A stretch of DNA of 64,000 nt from Gracilariopsis chorda (Eukaryota > Rhodophyta > Florideophyceae > Gracilariales > Gracilariaceae), in NCBI GenBank assembly GCA_003194525.1, contig NBIV01000179.1, forward strand, positions 62,001 to 126,000, in the 5' to 3' direction. Shown here piece by piece: positions 48,388 to 58,369 of the stretch (within the stretch, counting starts at the first letter, position 1; each line of letters begins with the position of its first letter). Position numbers and translations under genes: made by a program. The notes under the pieces are model-generated. The model had not been told where the DNA came from. It made no database searches and worked only from the letters and a program-made list of their open reading frames with translations.

Positions 48388-49116
48388 ATGATGAAAGTAA
48401 CTTTTCTGTTGCTGCTATGCGCACTAACATGCGCATACGCTGAAGAATGTAATGTATATTGGCCAAACGCGAATAACAACTTGTTAATGGACACGGAACA
48501 ACGCGGACCAGGGGGAGGATGGGATTTCAAGTCTGACTTTAGTGGATACGAAGGCAGCGGTTATCTAAGTTACAAACCGTGGTCAAACTATGGAGGCACC
48601 GAAGCGAAGCCAGAAAGTATGCTGGACACTCGTATAAAGACCTATTTCTTCACCGTAAATACAACTGGCAAGTACCGCATTGTTCTAAAATCGGCCGCTC
48701 CGCACCCGACAGAACACAACGACTTGTGGATGGCCGTTCCAGAATCCGGGGCAATCATGCGCCGATTTGGAAGAGATGTGGACTTAACCTGGCCTGCATC
48801 TCGAAATGAAAGGGGTGAATTGATGTTGGATGGTCAGAATTGGTTCAAGGTGTATCAGAACCAAGGTGGGAATACGTGGAATTATGGGGGGAAAACGGTT
48901 GATCACAATGGACATGTGATTATCACTCGGGAGCTGAAGGCGGATCATAGCTGGTACTCGGTGCGGATCGCAGGACGATCAACGCAGTTTGCTGTGGATC
49001 GAATTATCTTGTACTTGTGTGACGGGGCTCAGTGCGATGATTGGTCGGAGGAGTTTAAGACGGCGACTGTGCGGGCAACTGAGAGTCATACACCACAAAA
49101 CAGCTGTGGAATGTAG
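48388..49116 (+). CDS. Secreted protein resembling a jelly-roll carbohydrate-binding module (242 residues)
   Basis: The ATG at 48388 starts a signal peptide (MMKVTFLLLLCALTCAYA, cleavage near residue 18). An upstream in-frame ATG at 48328 would bury that signal and is less likely. The mature protein has a GYEGSGYL patch (53-60), then FFTVNTTGKYRIVLKSA (87-103), NDLWMAV (111-117), FKVYQNQGGNTW (153-164) and a final AGRSTQFAVDRIILYL (195-210). This order (sheet-rich core, a G-x-Y-R strand, a Trp-bearing loop, a closing GRS..F.ID strand) resembles the beta-sandwich modules attached to glycoside hydrolases of the GH115 C-terminal and CBM35 type. No catalytic domain is present. Cys 21, 211, 216 and 240 could form disulfides. 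Binding of cell-wall polysaccharide is the likely role (inference). The frame is intact and no introns are seen. Confidence 0.65.
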   Translation: MMKVTFLLLLCALTCAYAEECNVYWPNANNNLLMDTEQRGPGGGWDFKSDFSGYEGSGYLSYKPWSNYGGTEAKPESMLDTRIKTYFFTVNTTGKYRIVLKSAAPHPTEHNDLWMAVPESGAIMRRFGRDVDLTWPASRNERGELMLDGQNWFKVYQNQGGNTWNYGGKTVDHNGHVIITRELKADHSWYSVRIAGRSTQFAVDRIILYLCDGAQCDDWSEEFKTATVRATESHTPQNSCGM

Positions 49117-50072
49117 ACGAAATGTTTCTGTTGAGGTTTGCTTCTAGATGAGTTGTTCGTTCGGGGACAGAGAGATTGGTATTGTACATAAGGTTAGCGC
49201 GTTCGGGCTAATTGCGTAATAACTTCAAAGACCACGACAGATAATCAGGTATTGGTATTGCACATGAGGTTTGTGGAGGCTACAGTAACCGTTGACTTAT
49301 CTTGCTTCTCGCGCACAACCGTGTCCATCTGAAATGATATGTTCGGAATGATACACGACGCTCCACTTTCACGGCGCAGGCATGACGGAGCACAATCCGT
49401 CCACTCACGTAGCGCTGGCGCGCATTCGTCGTTTCTAAAAAAACCAAAAAAAGAAATGAGTCCTATTGCATCTGCAGAGTTCTTTGCTTACAGTCACGTT
49501 GAGATGCAAAGCGTGATGGTTTTAGCCAATCACAAAGCGAAGCGGAGGTGGCACACGACCGTTACACAACCTCTTCGATGCGGAATAAGGCGTCACGGCA
49601 CACGCACAAAAAAAAAAGGGGGAGCTTGAGTATGATAGATATGAACAAAGTCAAGGAATGGGGCGACTTACTTAGAGCAGAACAAGTCTCGAGATTGCTT
49701 AGTGGGTGCATCTCGCTGTGGGATTGCATACGTTGTGAAGTTGGGATTGGGACGGGGAAGACAAGTTTATTTTTGTTTGTTACTACTAGAGTCGGCGGCG
49801 TTCTAAATAGCATGATACCAGTCTTTTTACAGCGAACAACAACAGGTTTAATAAACTGCGTTAGGTGAGATAATAGAGAAGAGCCCAAAGAGCCAGCAAA
49901 AGGGAAGCGTTAAAAAAAAAGAAAACAGTCACAAGTGAACAAAAAAAAGAAACCCAACCGCAGGTGCCTCGAAAAAGGGGGGGCGGACGGGGCGGTATGC
50001 ACAAAGCCGAGTGGCGGGCTGGGACAAACGGGCGCAATGTTGAGATACAGAACATCGAAACGCAGCCTCCTC
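49117..50072. other. Intergenic between convergent genes, no gene seen
   Basis: It contains A-rich runs (about 49440-49460, 49610, 49910-49950) and shared 3' flanks of the secreted-protein gene and the bZIP gene. Nothing else is supported. Confidence 0.5.
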
Positions 50073-51059
50073 TCACATGACACTTCCTGAAACGTCTCCC
50101 AGTTGATCCGCACGTAACGATCGTTGACACGTCAACGTGAGCAATTTGTGGTGCAAAATTTCCAGCTCGCGATTCTGCTCGGAGAGGGTGCGCGTATAAT
50201 TCTCCAGCTGTCTTCGTCGCGCCACTTGTTTCTCCCGGTATCGACGCGCGCTCTCCTTGTTGCGAAGCTTGCGTTGTGCGAGTTTGTCCTTGCATTTCTG
50301 CTCGAGCGAGACGGGGGCGGGGGCTGAGTTGGAGGCTGAGTTGGAGGCGGAGTTGGAGGCGGAGTCTGAGGCTGTGTTGGAGGCTGTGTTGGTGGCTGTG
50401 TTGGTGGTGGTGGCAGCTTTGGAAGCGGTTGGGGCGGGCGTCGGGGGTGGATTGCAGCGTGGAACTGCTGCGTTTTGGTGAGAGGGTGTTGTGGCGTGTG
50501 TGGCCGGTCTCGACGACGTGAGTGATGTTGTAGGCGTAGAGGACTGGAGTGAGGTCGGAGCAGTGGTATGAATGGGAACAGACAGCGACGAGAAGTTTGG
50601 GGGCGGGGCGTTGAAGAGCGGGGCGCAAGCGGAACGGGAGGAGGCGACGTTGGTAATAATGTTAGCGTCTCCAAGCGGGAACGGTTGAAGCGCGTGTTGC
50701 GGTGGTTGGGGTGGGGCGTGAGACGCCAAGGCAGTGGTTCCAAGTACATGGGCGACGTTGATGGGCATGTTTTCCTGCTGCGGCGGGCTGGGAGGCGCGT
50801 CCAAATGGACGGGGGCGGGGAGGTGAAGAGGGGAGGACACGGCGTGTAGCGACGGGGAGGAGATGATTTGTGGGACGGTGGCAAGCGGCACTGGTGGGGT
50901 GTCGAACGGGTCTAGGACGAGGTTGGAGCGCGGTGGTGGCAGCTGCATGTCATCCGTTGCGAACGGGTCGTGGAGAAGGAGTTGGGAGGTGGAGAAGGGA
51001 TCTTCTGCGCGGTCGTCGAAGAGCGGGGACGGAGGCAAAGTGTCCAACAGGATGTCCAT
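50073..51059 (-). CDS. bZIP transcription factor (328 residues)
   Basis: The first ATG in the long frame is at 51059. The C-terminal part (about residues 256-313, 50294-50120) is a canonical bZIP: basic region RNKESARRYREKQVARRR with the invariant N-x7-R, followed by leucines at heptad spacing (L-x6 repeated: QLENYTRTL, SEQNREL, EILHHKL). Such proteins dimerise and bind ACGT- or TGAC-type DNA sites in the nucleus. The N-terminus (MDILLDTLPPSPLFDDRAED) is acidic/hydrophobic like an activation domain, and the middle is Pro/Ser/Thr-rich. Just before the basic region, about 12-bp DNA repeats (50325-50420) encode a Ser/Ala/Asn/Thr tract. The stop is at 50073-50075. Single exon; intact. Confidence 0.85.
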   Translation of the reverse strand: MDILLDTLPPSPLFDDRAEDPFSTSQLLLHDPFATDDMQLPPPRSNLVLDPFDTPPVPLATVPQIISSPSLHAVSSPLHLPAPVHLDAPPSPPQQENMPINVAHVLGTTALASHAPPQPPQHALQPFPLGDANIITNVASSRSACAPLFNAPPPNFSSLSVPIHTTAPTSLQSSTPTTSLTSSRPATHATTPSHQNAAVPRCNPPPTPAPTASKAATTTNTATNTASNTASDSASNSASNSASNSAPAPVSLEQKCKDKLAQRKLRNKESARRYREKQVARRRQLENYTRTLSEQNRELEILHHKLLTLTCQRSLRADQLGDVSGSVM

Positions 51060-51300
51060 TGCACTTGGGGGGGTTCGCAAGCGAGAAACTTTCCAGCAAG
51101 CGGGGGGGGAAGGGATGCGGAAGGGCGGCGAGGGGTAACCAAAAGGGGTGTTGCAAGTGCGAGGTGGGAGGGGGGGGGGGGTGGTGGAAGAAAGTTTAGG
51201 GGTGGGGATCTGTGGGTATGAGGGGGGGAGGGGGAGGGCTGGTGGTGCAACAAGGGGGCCTTTTTATGCGGGGGGGGGGAGGGCGGCGGTGAGGCGGCGC
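51060..51300 (+). promoter_or_regulatory. G-run-rich upstream region of the bZIP gene
   Basis: The plus strand carries at least six runs of four or more Gs within 240 bases, including runs of eight to eleven. On the gene's coding strand this is a pyrimidine-rich promoter or 5' leader. G-quadruplex formation on the template strand is possible. No TATA box was seen. Confidence 0.45.
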
Positions 51301-51460
51301 GTAACGGACGTGTTTTGGGTGGGACAGGCGCGTGCGGAAAGCTGTAACGGGACAATGGCGCACACGGCGCGCGTGTGCACGGCGCGTGGCCACGCGCACG
51401 CACGCACGCCACCCGCTGCGCATGGCGGCGCTGTCCAGCGCGCACACGTGTTGGACTGGT

Positions 51461-51478
51461 GCTGTAAGCGCTTACAGC
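51461..51478. promoter_or_regulatory. 18-bp perfect palindrome GCTGTAAGCGCTTACAGC
   Basis: A perfect inverted repeat without loop, compatible with a dimer-binding site. The half-site GCTGTAAGCGC recurs near 54957 just upstream of the anoctamin gene. Confidence 0.5.
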
Positions 51479-51561
51479 TGAAGCAGCACGCCACAAGTGC
51501 GGAAACTGAAGCATATGGCTGTGAGCGCTATGACAGCGCACATATACATAACTTTTGCGGT

Positions 51562-51970
51562 GAAGGCGGTGACCGCTATGACAGCGCACATATACATAAC
51601 TTTTGTGATAACCAAAAAAGCACTCGGCCACAAGTGCGGTGTGAAGCATGGCAGTGACCCCGCCCCCCCCTATGACAGCGCACATACATAAGTCATGTGA
51701 TAACCAAAACCACTAGGACCCCCCTATGACAGCATATATATATATATATATATATATATACATGCACATATACAGCACAAAAGTGTCACCACACGCGTCA
51801 GAAGGCGGTGACCGCTATGACAGCGCACATATACATAACTTTTGTGATAACCAAAAAAGCACTCGGCCACAAGTGCGGTGTGAAGCATGGCAGTGACCCC
51901 GCCCCCCCCTATGACAGCGCACATACATAAGTCATGTGATAACCAAAACCACTAGGACCCCCCTATGACA

Positions 51971-52006
<36 letters not shown>

Positions 52007-52043
52007 GCACATATACAGCACAAAAGTGTCACCACACGCGTCA
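51562..52043. repeat. Tandem duplication of a 239-bp unit, with TA microsatellites
   Basis: 51562-51800 and 51801-52043 are near-identical. The second unit is longer only by extra TA steps in its (TA)n run (51976-52004, against about 51732-51760). The right edge of the second unit coincides with the TGA stop codon of the anoctamin gene, so the duplicated segment is that gene's 3' flank. Confidence 0.9.
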
Positions 52044-54839
52044 CTCCGCCTCGTCGTCCGAGGCGGAGTCGAACAGGTGCGCGTAGCGCGCGCACAGCTG
52101 CTGCTCGCTGTCGTCCACCTGCAGCAGGCTGCTTCCCCGGTACGCGTCCTTCCAGCCTTCATCAAACCAGCGCGCGACGTCAAAGTTCTGGCGCGCGATG
52201 CGGCGCAGCGTTCGGCGCGGAATGTCGCGCACCAGCGCGGCCATGGCCGCCTTGATGGCCAGCAGCACGTGCTCCACCACGAAGAACGCCACCACGCGGT
52301 ACAGCAGCTTCTGCCACTTGTCCAGCGGCGACGAGCGCGCCCCCCGCCACAGCACCTCCACCGCGTCCGACGTGAACACCAGCAACGCCACGTTGGTCCA
52401 CACCGACAGCACGTTGAGCACCTCCAGAATGGCGTACCACGCGCCGATATCCGCCGCGTCGTCCGCGTCCACGCGCTGAGACAGCACCAGGATTTTGTAC
52501 GCATCCGTGCGCACTTCCAGCATGTTGTTCACAATGTTGATCACGCTGGCGAGCGGGAACGCCACGCCGAACAGCACCAGGAAGCCGAACTGAATCACCA
52601 GCTCGCTGTAGTCCTCCATCGTGGAGTGGTACTTGCCCAGCTTGCTCTCGTACACGTAGCGGTTGCGCGCGCTGCACACCACCAGCTCGTCGTGCTTGCT
52701 GCATTGCGACGAGCTGTCGCTCGCTTCCGCCGACGCGTCGTGCGAGTCGGCGCCGCTGCGGGCGCGTGCGGCGGGCAGAGCGCGCGACTTTCTGGAGCGC
52801 CAGCGAGCTTGCCATTGTTTGACGCGACTTGTTATCCACGGAAGTGCGATTTCCATCACTTGTCCCAACGTGGCCTTTGTGAGCACCAGTGACACCATCT
52901 GCGTCTCCAGTTCCCTCATGCATCCGCTTTGCATGTCGATGGCCTCATCCACGGGGCACGTGTCCTTGAGGTACTTTCGAACAAACGCAATGTACAACAA
53001 CGAGATATCTACCGCAACAAAAAAAAAAAGCAAAACACACAAGTCAGCACCGAACTTTCAAGAAGAAAAAGAGAAAGCGCGCGCAAAAACGTACAGTTGG
53101 ACACAAACATGAACGCAAAGCGTTTGTAAATGAGGCTGTTCTCGAAGTTTTGGTTGGTGCGATGGTTCTCGCGCCTGGTGAGGCGCAGCGACACGTCCCT
53201 CCAAATGGAGTCAAACACAAAGATAAGCACGCCGTTGAGCACACCGGGCAGCGCGTTTGCAAACGCGTTTCTCATGCGCCGCTGCGCCCACGCCACAATG
53301 TGGTTTCGGAACCACAGCAGCAAGAAGGTGAGCGCGCCAACGAGCACCACAAACAAGGCCGTAACCGCGACCGACACCAACTTGGCGTTGCGCGCGCGGC
53401 GCGGGTGCTGGTACGGATTGCGCGGCAGTTGCAGGTTGTGTTGCTCGGGCGGTTGCACGCCCTGTTCCTCGCGGTGTGGCGAGTGCGCTTCGGACATGGC
53501 CAGGTCGTCCAGCGGGACGAAGCCGCCCTTGCAGTAGAAGCCATAGCGCGTCTCGCCCTCGAATTGGACGCGCGTGTCGTCGGCGGTCTCGTGCTGGTAG
53601 TCGTGCAAGCCCCAATGCGTGTTCACGAGCGCGGTTCTTCTCTTCCAGTTTTCCAGAAAGTACGTGGTCCACAGCACAATGGCGACGGCGAAGAGCCAGC
53701 GTACGATGTTGAGCGCCTCCTCGTTGCGCACGGTGCGGTACACGACGTACACCGGGATGGAGAGGATGGCCAGCGGCAACAACCTGCGCGCGTAGAAGCT
53801 GACAAACACAAAGTAGAAGGTGACGCGCGCTACGCGACATAAAAGAGAGCAGGTGAGAATGAGACAGTTTTTTTGAATTCAAAAAAAAGATGATATGTGA
53901 TATGATGTACACATCATACGTACCTCCCAAATAGTCCTTGAGCTGGTGGAACGGCGGTTGTGTGGCCGGGTTCCACCACTTGCGCCACACGACGTCGCGG
54001 ATGAGGGCGCGTCTCTCCGGGGCGGAGTGCGGCGCAAACGCCTGCACAATGCAACGTTCCATGAGAAGGCGCTCAATATTAAGGCCGCATCCCCAGTGTT
54101 CCTTCGACTGCAGCACGGCCAGCAGCAGCCGCACGCGCTCTGCGGGCGCAAAGTAGCACGCGCCGCGCTTCTCGCGCTCGGCGTTGACGAAGACGTGCTG
54201 GCGGTGGCGCGAGAAGGGGAGGTAGGCGCCGCCGTAGTGCGCGGCGAGGCGCAGCGGCATGCGCACGCGCTCGGCGCTGAGCTTGAGCTGGTGCGAAGGC
54301 AGCGCCAGTCGCAGCACGATGAGCTGCTCGGAGGCGACCAGCAGCTGCGAGAACACGAAGCGCGCGCTCTTGAGTCGCGCCAGGATGTCGACGCGCTGCT
54401 GCTCGGCGCGGCGCGACGCGGCGTCGCGCGAGGCGCCGCGCGGGGGGGGGATGGCGTCGAGGCGACGCTGCAGCGAGGGGGGGACGGGGAACACAAAGAG
54501 GTAGTCCCAACCCCAGGGCGGCTTGTCGCCGTACACGACGCTGCTGGAGGCGCTCGCGGAGGGCGGCGGCGGCGGCGGCGGCGGGTGGTGGGCGGGGGTG
54601 GCAGCGCGGGGGTCGTCGGGCAGCGGGTCGCTGAGGGCGTCGAAGAAGACGGTGCTGGTTCGGGAGGGCGGGCGCGCGGGGGCAGCGGGGGCGGCGGGGG
54701 CGGCAGGCGAGTGCGAGCGCGAGGAGGGCGGAGTGGGCGAGGCGGAGCGGGGGGCGCTGGGGGGCTGCGAACGCGGCGGACGGCGATGCATGGCGAGGCG
54801 GCGGCGGCGGCGGCGGGGGCGGCGGGCGTTGCATCGCAT
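52041..54839 (-). CDS. Anoctamin / TMEM16 family membrane protein, three exons (872 residues)
   Basis: Exons 54839-53924, 53829-53095 and 53008-52041 join in frame to 872 codons. Anoctamins are Ca2+-activated lipid scramblases or chloride channels with ten membrane helices. Family blocks in order: KDYLG-A-RVTFYFVFVSFYARRL (about 302-322, first helix), TTYFLENWKRR (360-370), NPYQHPRR (443-450), LTRRENHRTNQNFENSLIYK (522-541), FVSNYISLLYIAF (547-559, spanning the second splice), MEDYSELVIQFGFLVLFGVAFPLA (681-704), INIVNNMLEVRTDAYK (707-722) and VVEHVLLAIK (794-803) before a conserved RDIP. N711, E715 and E796 align with positions that bind Ca2+ in studied members (inference from memory of the family). 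The N-terminus is Pro/Arg-rich and variable. The ATG at 54839 is the first in frame, with an alternative at 54791. Exons 1 and 2 end in the same codon phase. Intact. Confidence 0.88.
53009..53094 (-). other. Intron 2 of the anoctamin gene (86 bp)
   Basis: It begins GTACGT and ends in a T-rich tract plus GCGGTAG. Removal restores FVSN-Y-ISLLYIAF, a family-conserved block split at its Tyr codon. Confidence 0.9.
53830..53923 (-). other. Intron 1 of the anoctamin gene (94 bp)
   Basis: It begins GTACGTATG and ends CGCGTAG after a pyrimidine-rich stretch. Removal joins KDYLG to ARVTFYF, the expected start of the first helix. Both introns share the GTACGT donor. Confidence 0.9.
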
Positions 54840-55708
54840 GTAGACGACGGTGCGGAAATAGCGTTGGGAAGTGCGGCAGTAGCGAAGGTAACTGGCGGCA
54901 GCGGGGGCGCTGACAGCGCAGAGGAGCACGCGCTCAGCGAGCGCGCGCTGTCAGCGCGCTGTAAGCGCAACATGTGAGAGGAAGACGGTGGTCGTGATGC
55001 AGCCGCTCGTTATATGGCGCTCGCTACTGTAATGCTGATTGACACAACAGCCACCACTTTTGAAACAACAAAGTTGTACTAGTCGGGCAATGATGTGATG
55101 ATGGCAATAGATGACACCTGCACACGTGTATCGGCAACGACGGGCATTGCAACGCTGGAGTACAGCGGAGTGCGGTCAGTCACAGTTGGACAGTTAAGTA
55201 TTGCTAACAACAGTCATTTATGAAAGAAATGGCACATCAAAGGCCACAAGTGTACTCAACGCTATATACAACTCAAACAATATCCATCAACGTACTGTTC
55301 TTGAAATCTTGAGTAGTTGTTGTTGTCCATCCTCAACGTATATAGAGCCAGTTCACTCGAACCCACTGTTTGAAATGAACCCCAATTATTACGCCACAAG
55401 CCGAAACAACACAGCCATCCTATATTCCAAATAACCAATCCTCCAAACTTGGTTGATTTGTGCATTCTTCTTACTTCAAAAATGCACTTAAAAAATCCAC
55501 AACATTCTCAAATTATTCCGACTCAACACCCTTAAGTTTCTGTGTCCTTCTGTTGCTTTCCCAATGACTGCTTAGTTATCTAGAAAACTGTGCCTGCATC
55601 GTGATGAGCCTATTCCAAATGCATTGTTCTGCAACTCATACGTTTTCTGTCGAGCAGGTAAACTTACGTCTATTGACGGCTGCTCTCTAATCAACAAAAA
55701 ATACACAA
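54840..55708. other. Upstream region of the anoctamin gene, then intergenic
   Basis: A TATA-like CATATAAC on the minus strand (55009-55016) lies about 170 bases before the ATG. TGACAGCGC occurs at 54911 and, reversed, at 54946. From about 55050 the sequence becomes AT-rich, with no gene until the pogo relic. Confidence 0.4.
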
Positions 55709-57238
55709 TTGGCAAGGCAGTACTCAAATTTTACATGGCAAATTCTACCCCACACTACCAATGAACGCAAAAGTTTTAATGAAGGCATCAAGAAAACCAC
55801 ACGAAAAGCTCTAAACAGTGCAGAGAAACACAATGTGTTTAAGGTTCTTTGCCATTATGCTAGATACAGACAACCACTCACGCGACAAGATCTCATCGAT
55901 ATGGTTGCAATGCTTGTCCCTCGCATGCCTCCGGACCGTCGTAAAAATTTAACTTCTCTTGAGGTACAAACAGGACTAGTATTTTGCACGGTATTCAAAA
56001 CATAGCAAAGTGACGTTATTGCATTCCGAAAAGCTCGGAAAGAAGATGCAGAGAGATACCGCGCTACAAACGCGACCGTTCTTTCCAAAAACTTTTCTAG
56101 GTTAGGAGCTCTCATCACCGGACACAACATTGATGCGAAGCCAATCATTACTGCTGACGAAACCTGAATTTCAGCATGGAGATTTGTTGGGCGAGGAGTG
56201 CAAAGAGAGTATACTACCAGATCTCATAAGCCTCTGATATGTGCAGCTTCGTTTCAAAATGTCAATCGTATAACCATGCTCGTCGCAGTGCATGGAAATG
56301 GAGACAATTGTAGACGACTATTTGTGTTTCAGGGCACAATCCCTCGCAATCGGCGCTATCAGCATCGTTTTGACTTAATTCATCAGTATTTAGAGTCAAT
56401 TGCGGACAATCGTCTTCGCAGAGCTTTGGTGACGGCAAGGAAAGAGGTTGTTGCAGTGAATTGGAGCAACCGTCGTTAATTGGGTACTGAATTGATCGAT
56501 GATACAAAAGATCTACGGGCACATGAACGAATGCTTCTGTTGATCTACGATCGGTACCGGTCACATCTCTCGGTCTCTGTTCTTGAAGTGTTCCAAGAAG
56601 CTGGTATCATCGCTTACGCACTCCCACCTCATACCAGCAGTACGACCCAACTGCTTCATGTTTCTGTCTTCTCTCCTTTCAGAAAGTTTGGCATGTTGAT
56701 AGAATTGTGCACCATGGGACGTATAGCACATGATCTTTACGATGCATTCGACGATTGTCGCGTTCTCACACGTTCATATGAAGAACCGTTCACAGATTTG
56801 AATATTAAAGCGGGGTCTCGGAAAACACGAGTCATTTTGCTGGAAGCATATTCGCTGCTCGCCCAAGCAAGACCATACAGTCATAGAGAGCCGTCAGAAC
56901 TGGCATCGGTAGATGAAATGATTAAAATGTTAGACACTGAACGAAAACACAACGCGGAAGACATTTTGGGAGACGTTATGATTCACTTGCAAGGATTTCT
57001 GGATACAAGATATGGTGCGAATGTCACAAGTGACGCCGCAATGGGTTTGCTGCGGCTGCAGCATGCAGCAAAGCAGCGCACAAAAGAACAGCAGGAAAAG
57101 AAAGACGCGGAGGCAGGTGCAAAGTTGGAAGCGGAGAGACAGGAAAAGTGTGTTGATCGTCAGGCCTTTCAAATACACCGGGGTCGTGTTCGATCGAAAA
57201 GGTATTATGAACCAGTAGTTGCTATAGGGTCACTTTGA
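55709..57238 (+). pseudogene. pogo/Tigger-type DDE transposase, inactivated
   Basis: One reading frame stays in register for about 510 codons but is cut by stops near 56003, 56165 and 56477. It carries a family-typical N-terminal LTRQDLIDMVAMLVPRMPPDRR block, ITADET (first catalytic Asp) near 56150, and LLIYDRYRSHLSVSVLEVFQ followed by LPPHTSSTTQLLHVSVFSPF near 56540-56690 (second Asp block). The C-terminus is a Lys/Glu/Gln-rich coiled-coil-like tail. The frame has no ATG at its start. Because frame is kept and only stops occur, decay is modest. Terminal repeats were not found. A domesticated host gene is possible but unlikely with three stops. Confidence 0.75.
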
Positions 57239-57916
57239 GAACGCACAGTGCGAGCGAAGCGCCACTTCGAAGGTGAGCATTTATCCCGCGCGGTGCGGTT
57301 GAACCTGATTCATGATGGAAATGTCTGATGGGGCTGCATGGAAGGACTGGGGATGTTGATGTGCTACAGTGCGCATTTAAGACTGATTTTTATTGGTTGA
57401 CGCCTTACATACGTAATGACTTGCCAAAAAGTGTCCAGCTTTTGACAACCAGTTTTCCCAAATTGGTTTTGTGTGTTTGTGTGTTTGAAGTTAGTAAATG
57501 AACGCCCTGCTTCTATAATACTAAGTCATTATTTATAGCGCTTCGTGAAGTTCTAGAGGTAGTGAAGCAGATTTCAGCGAGGTTCTGACCGCTCGAAACG
57601 GCCTACAACCACCCCATCGCCTTCGGCAGGAAACCCAAACTATCCAAGTTTGAGGATACGACGCTGTACAGGTGTCGCATACGCTTCTTTCAAGTGAGAG
57701 AAGTTCATAGTGGCGCATTGTAGGGGGAACTCTGTCACAAGCAAATATAATCGGCACAGAAATCTGTCGGGAGTGCATCTATGTTGGCACTACGTCCAAT
57801 AGGTTCTATCCTATTGGCCAATTAGGAGATTCACGCCACTCGCTACTGCGTGAGATTTGCTGCGCAGTCCGCTAGATGGTCTTAGTTTACTACTAAGTAC
57901 TAGCTTTAGTGTTCTT
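57239..57916. other. No gene; 5' part of the element E LTR at its right end
   Basis: No coding frame is supported. From roughly 57780 the sequence probably belongs to the U3 part of the element E LTR, judged from the better-conserved block that follows. Confidence 0.35.
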
Positions 57917-58091
57917 ACTCTACATCTTCGGGGGAACGAGAATATAAACAAGAGGAACAGCAATAAAGTCTACAAAATTGCTTGTGTGCTATTGGGAGTT
58001 GGGGATTGCTCCCTGAAGACCTCACAGCTTATTCTCTAACCTACACCAGCTGGTTTTCCCCTGCTTTGGGCTGACAGAAAACACGATAATC
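57917..58091 (+). repeat. Left terminal block of element E (R-U5-like)
   Basis: It is close to 90 % identical by eye to 63174-63349. It contains AATAAA in AGCAATAAAGTCTACAAAAT, a plausible LTR poly(A) signal. Similarity upstream (U3) is weak. Confidence 0.65.
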
Positions 58092-58369
58092 CGCATTCGG
58101 TTTCGACCATAGCGGGTAGTTCAAATGAAGCGCGCCAACAGACGCACAGCTGACTTCCCAAACGAGTTGAACGCTTTCGTCCGCTTGAAGACACTCCGAA
58201 CGTTTTCCAGGATATCGCTACATATTTGTTAGAAACGAATGCCAAAGATGGATCCCAAAGTCAGCAATCGGTTTAAATAGATGTAAGAGCTCTCCTACCA
58301 GCTGATGAAACTGTCTTCACTCGCAGTAATTTCCATAATGGTGGATATGCCGCAATTCTTCTGCACCAA

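Noticed and set aside
51730-52005. TA repeats as a possible origin or terminator
   Set aside because: They are simple microsatellites inside a tandem duplication; nothing points to a replication or termination role.
52005-52892. 295-codon plus-strand frame, and similar long frames at 53150-53842 and 53946-54977
   Set aside because: They are opposite-strand shadows of GC-rich anoctamin exons. The minus strand carries the conserved family blocks.
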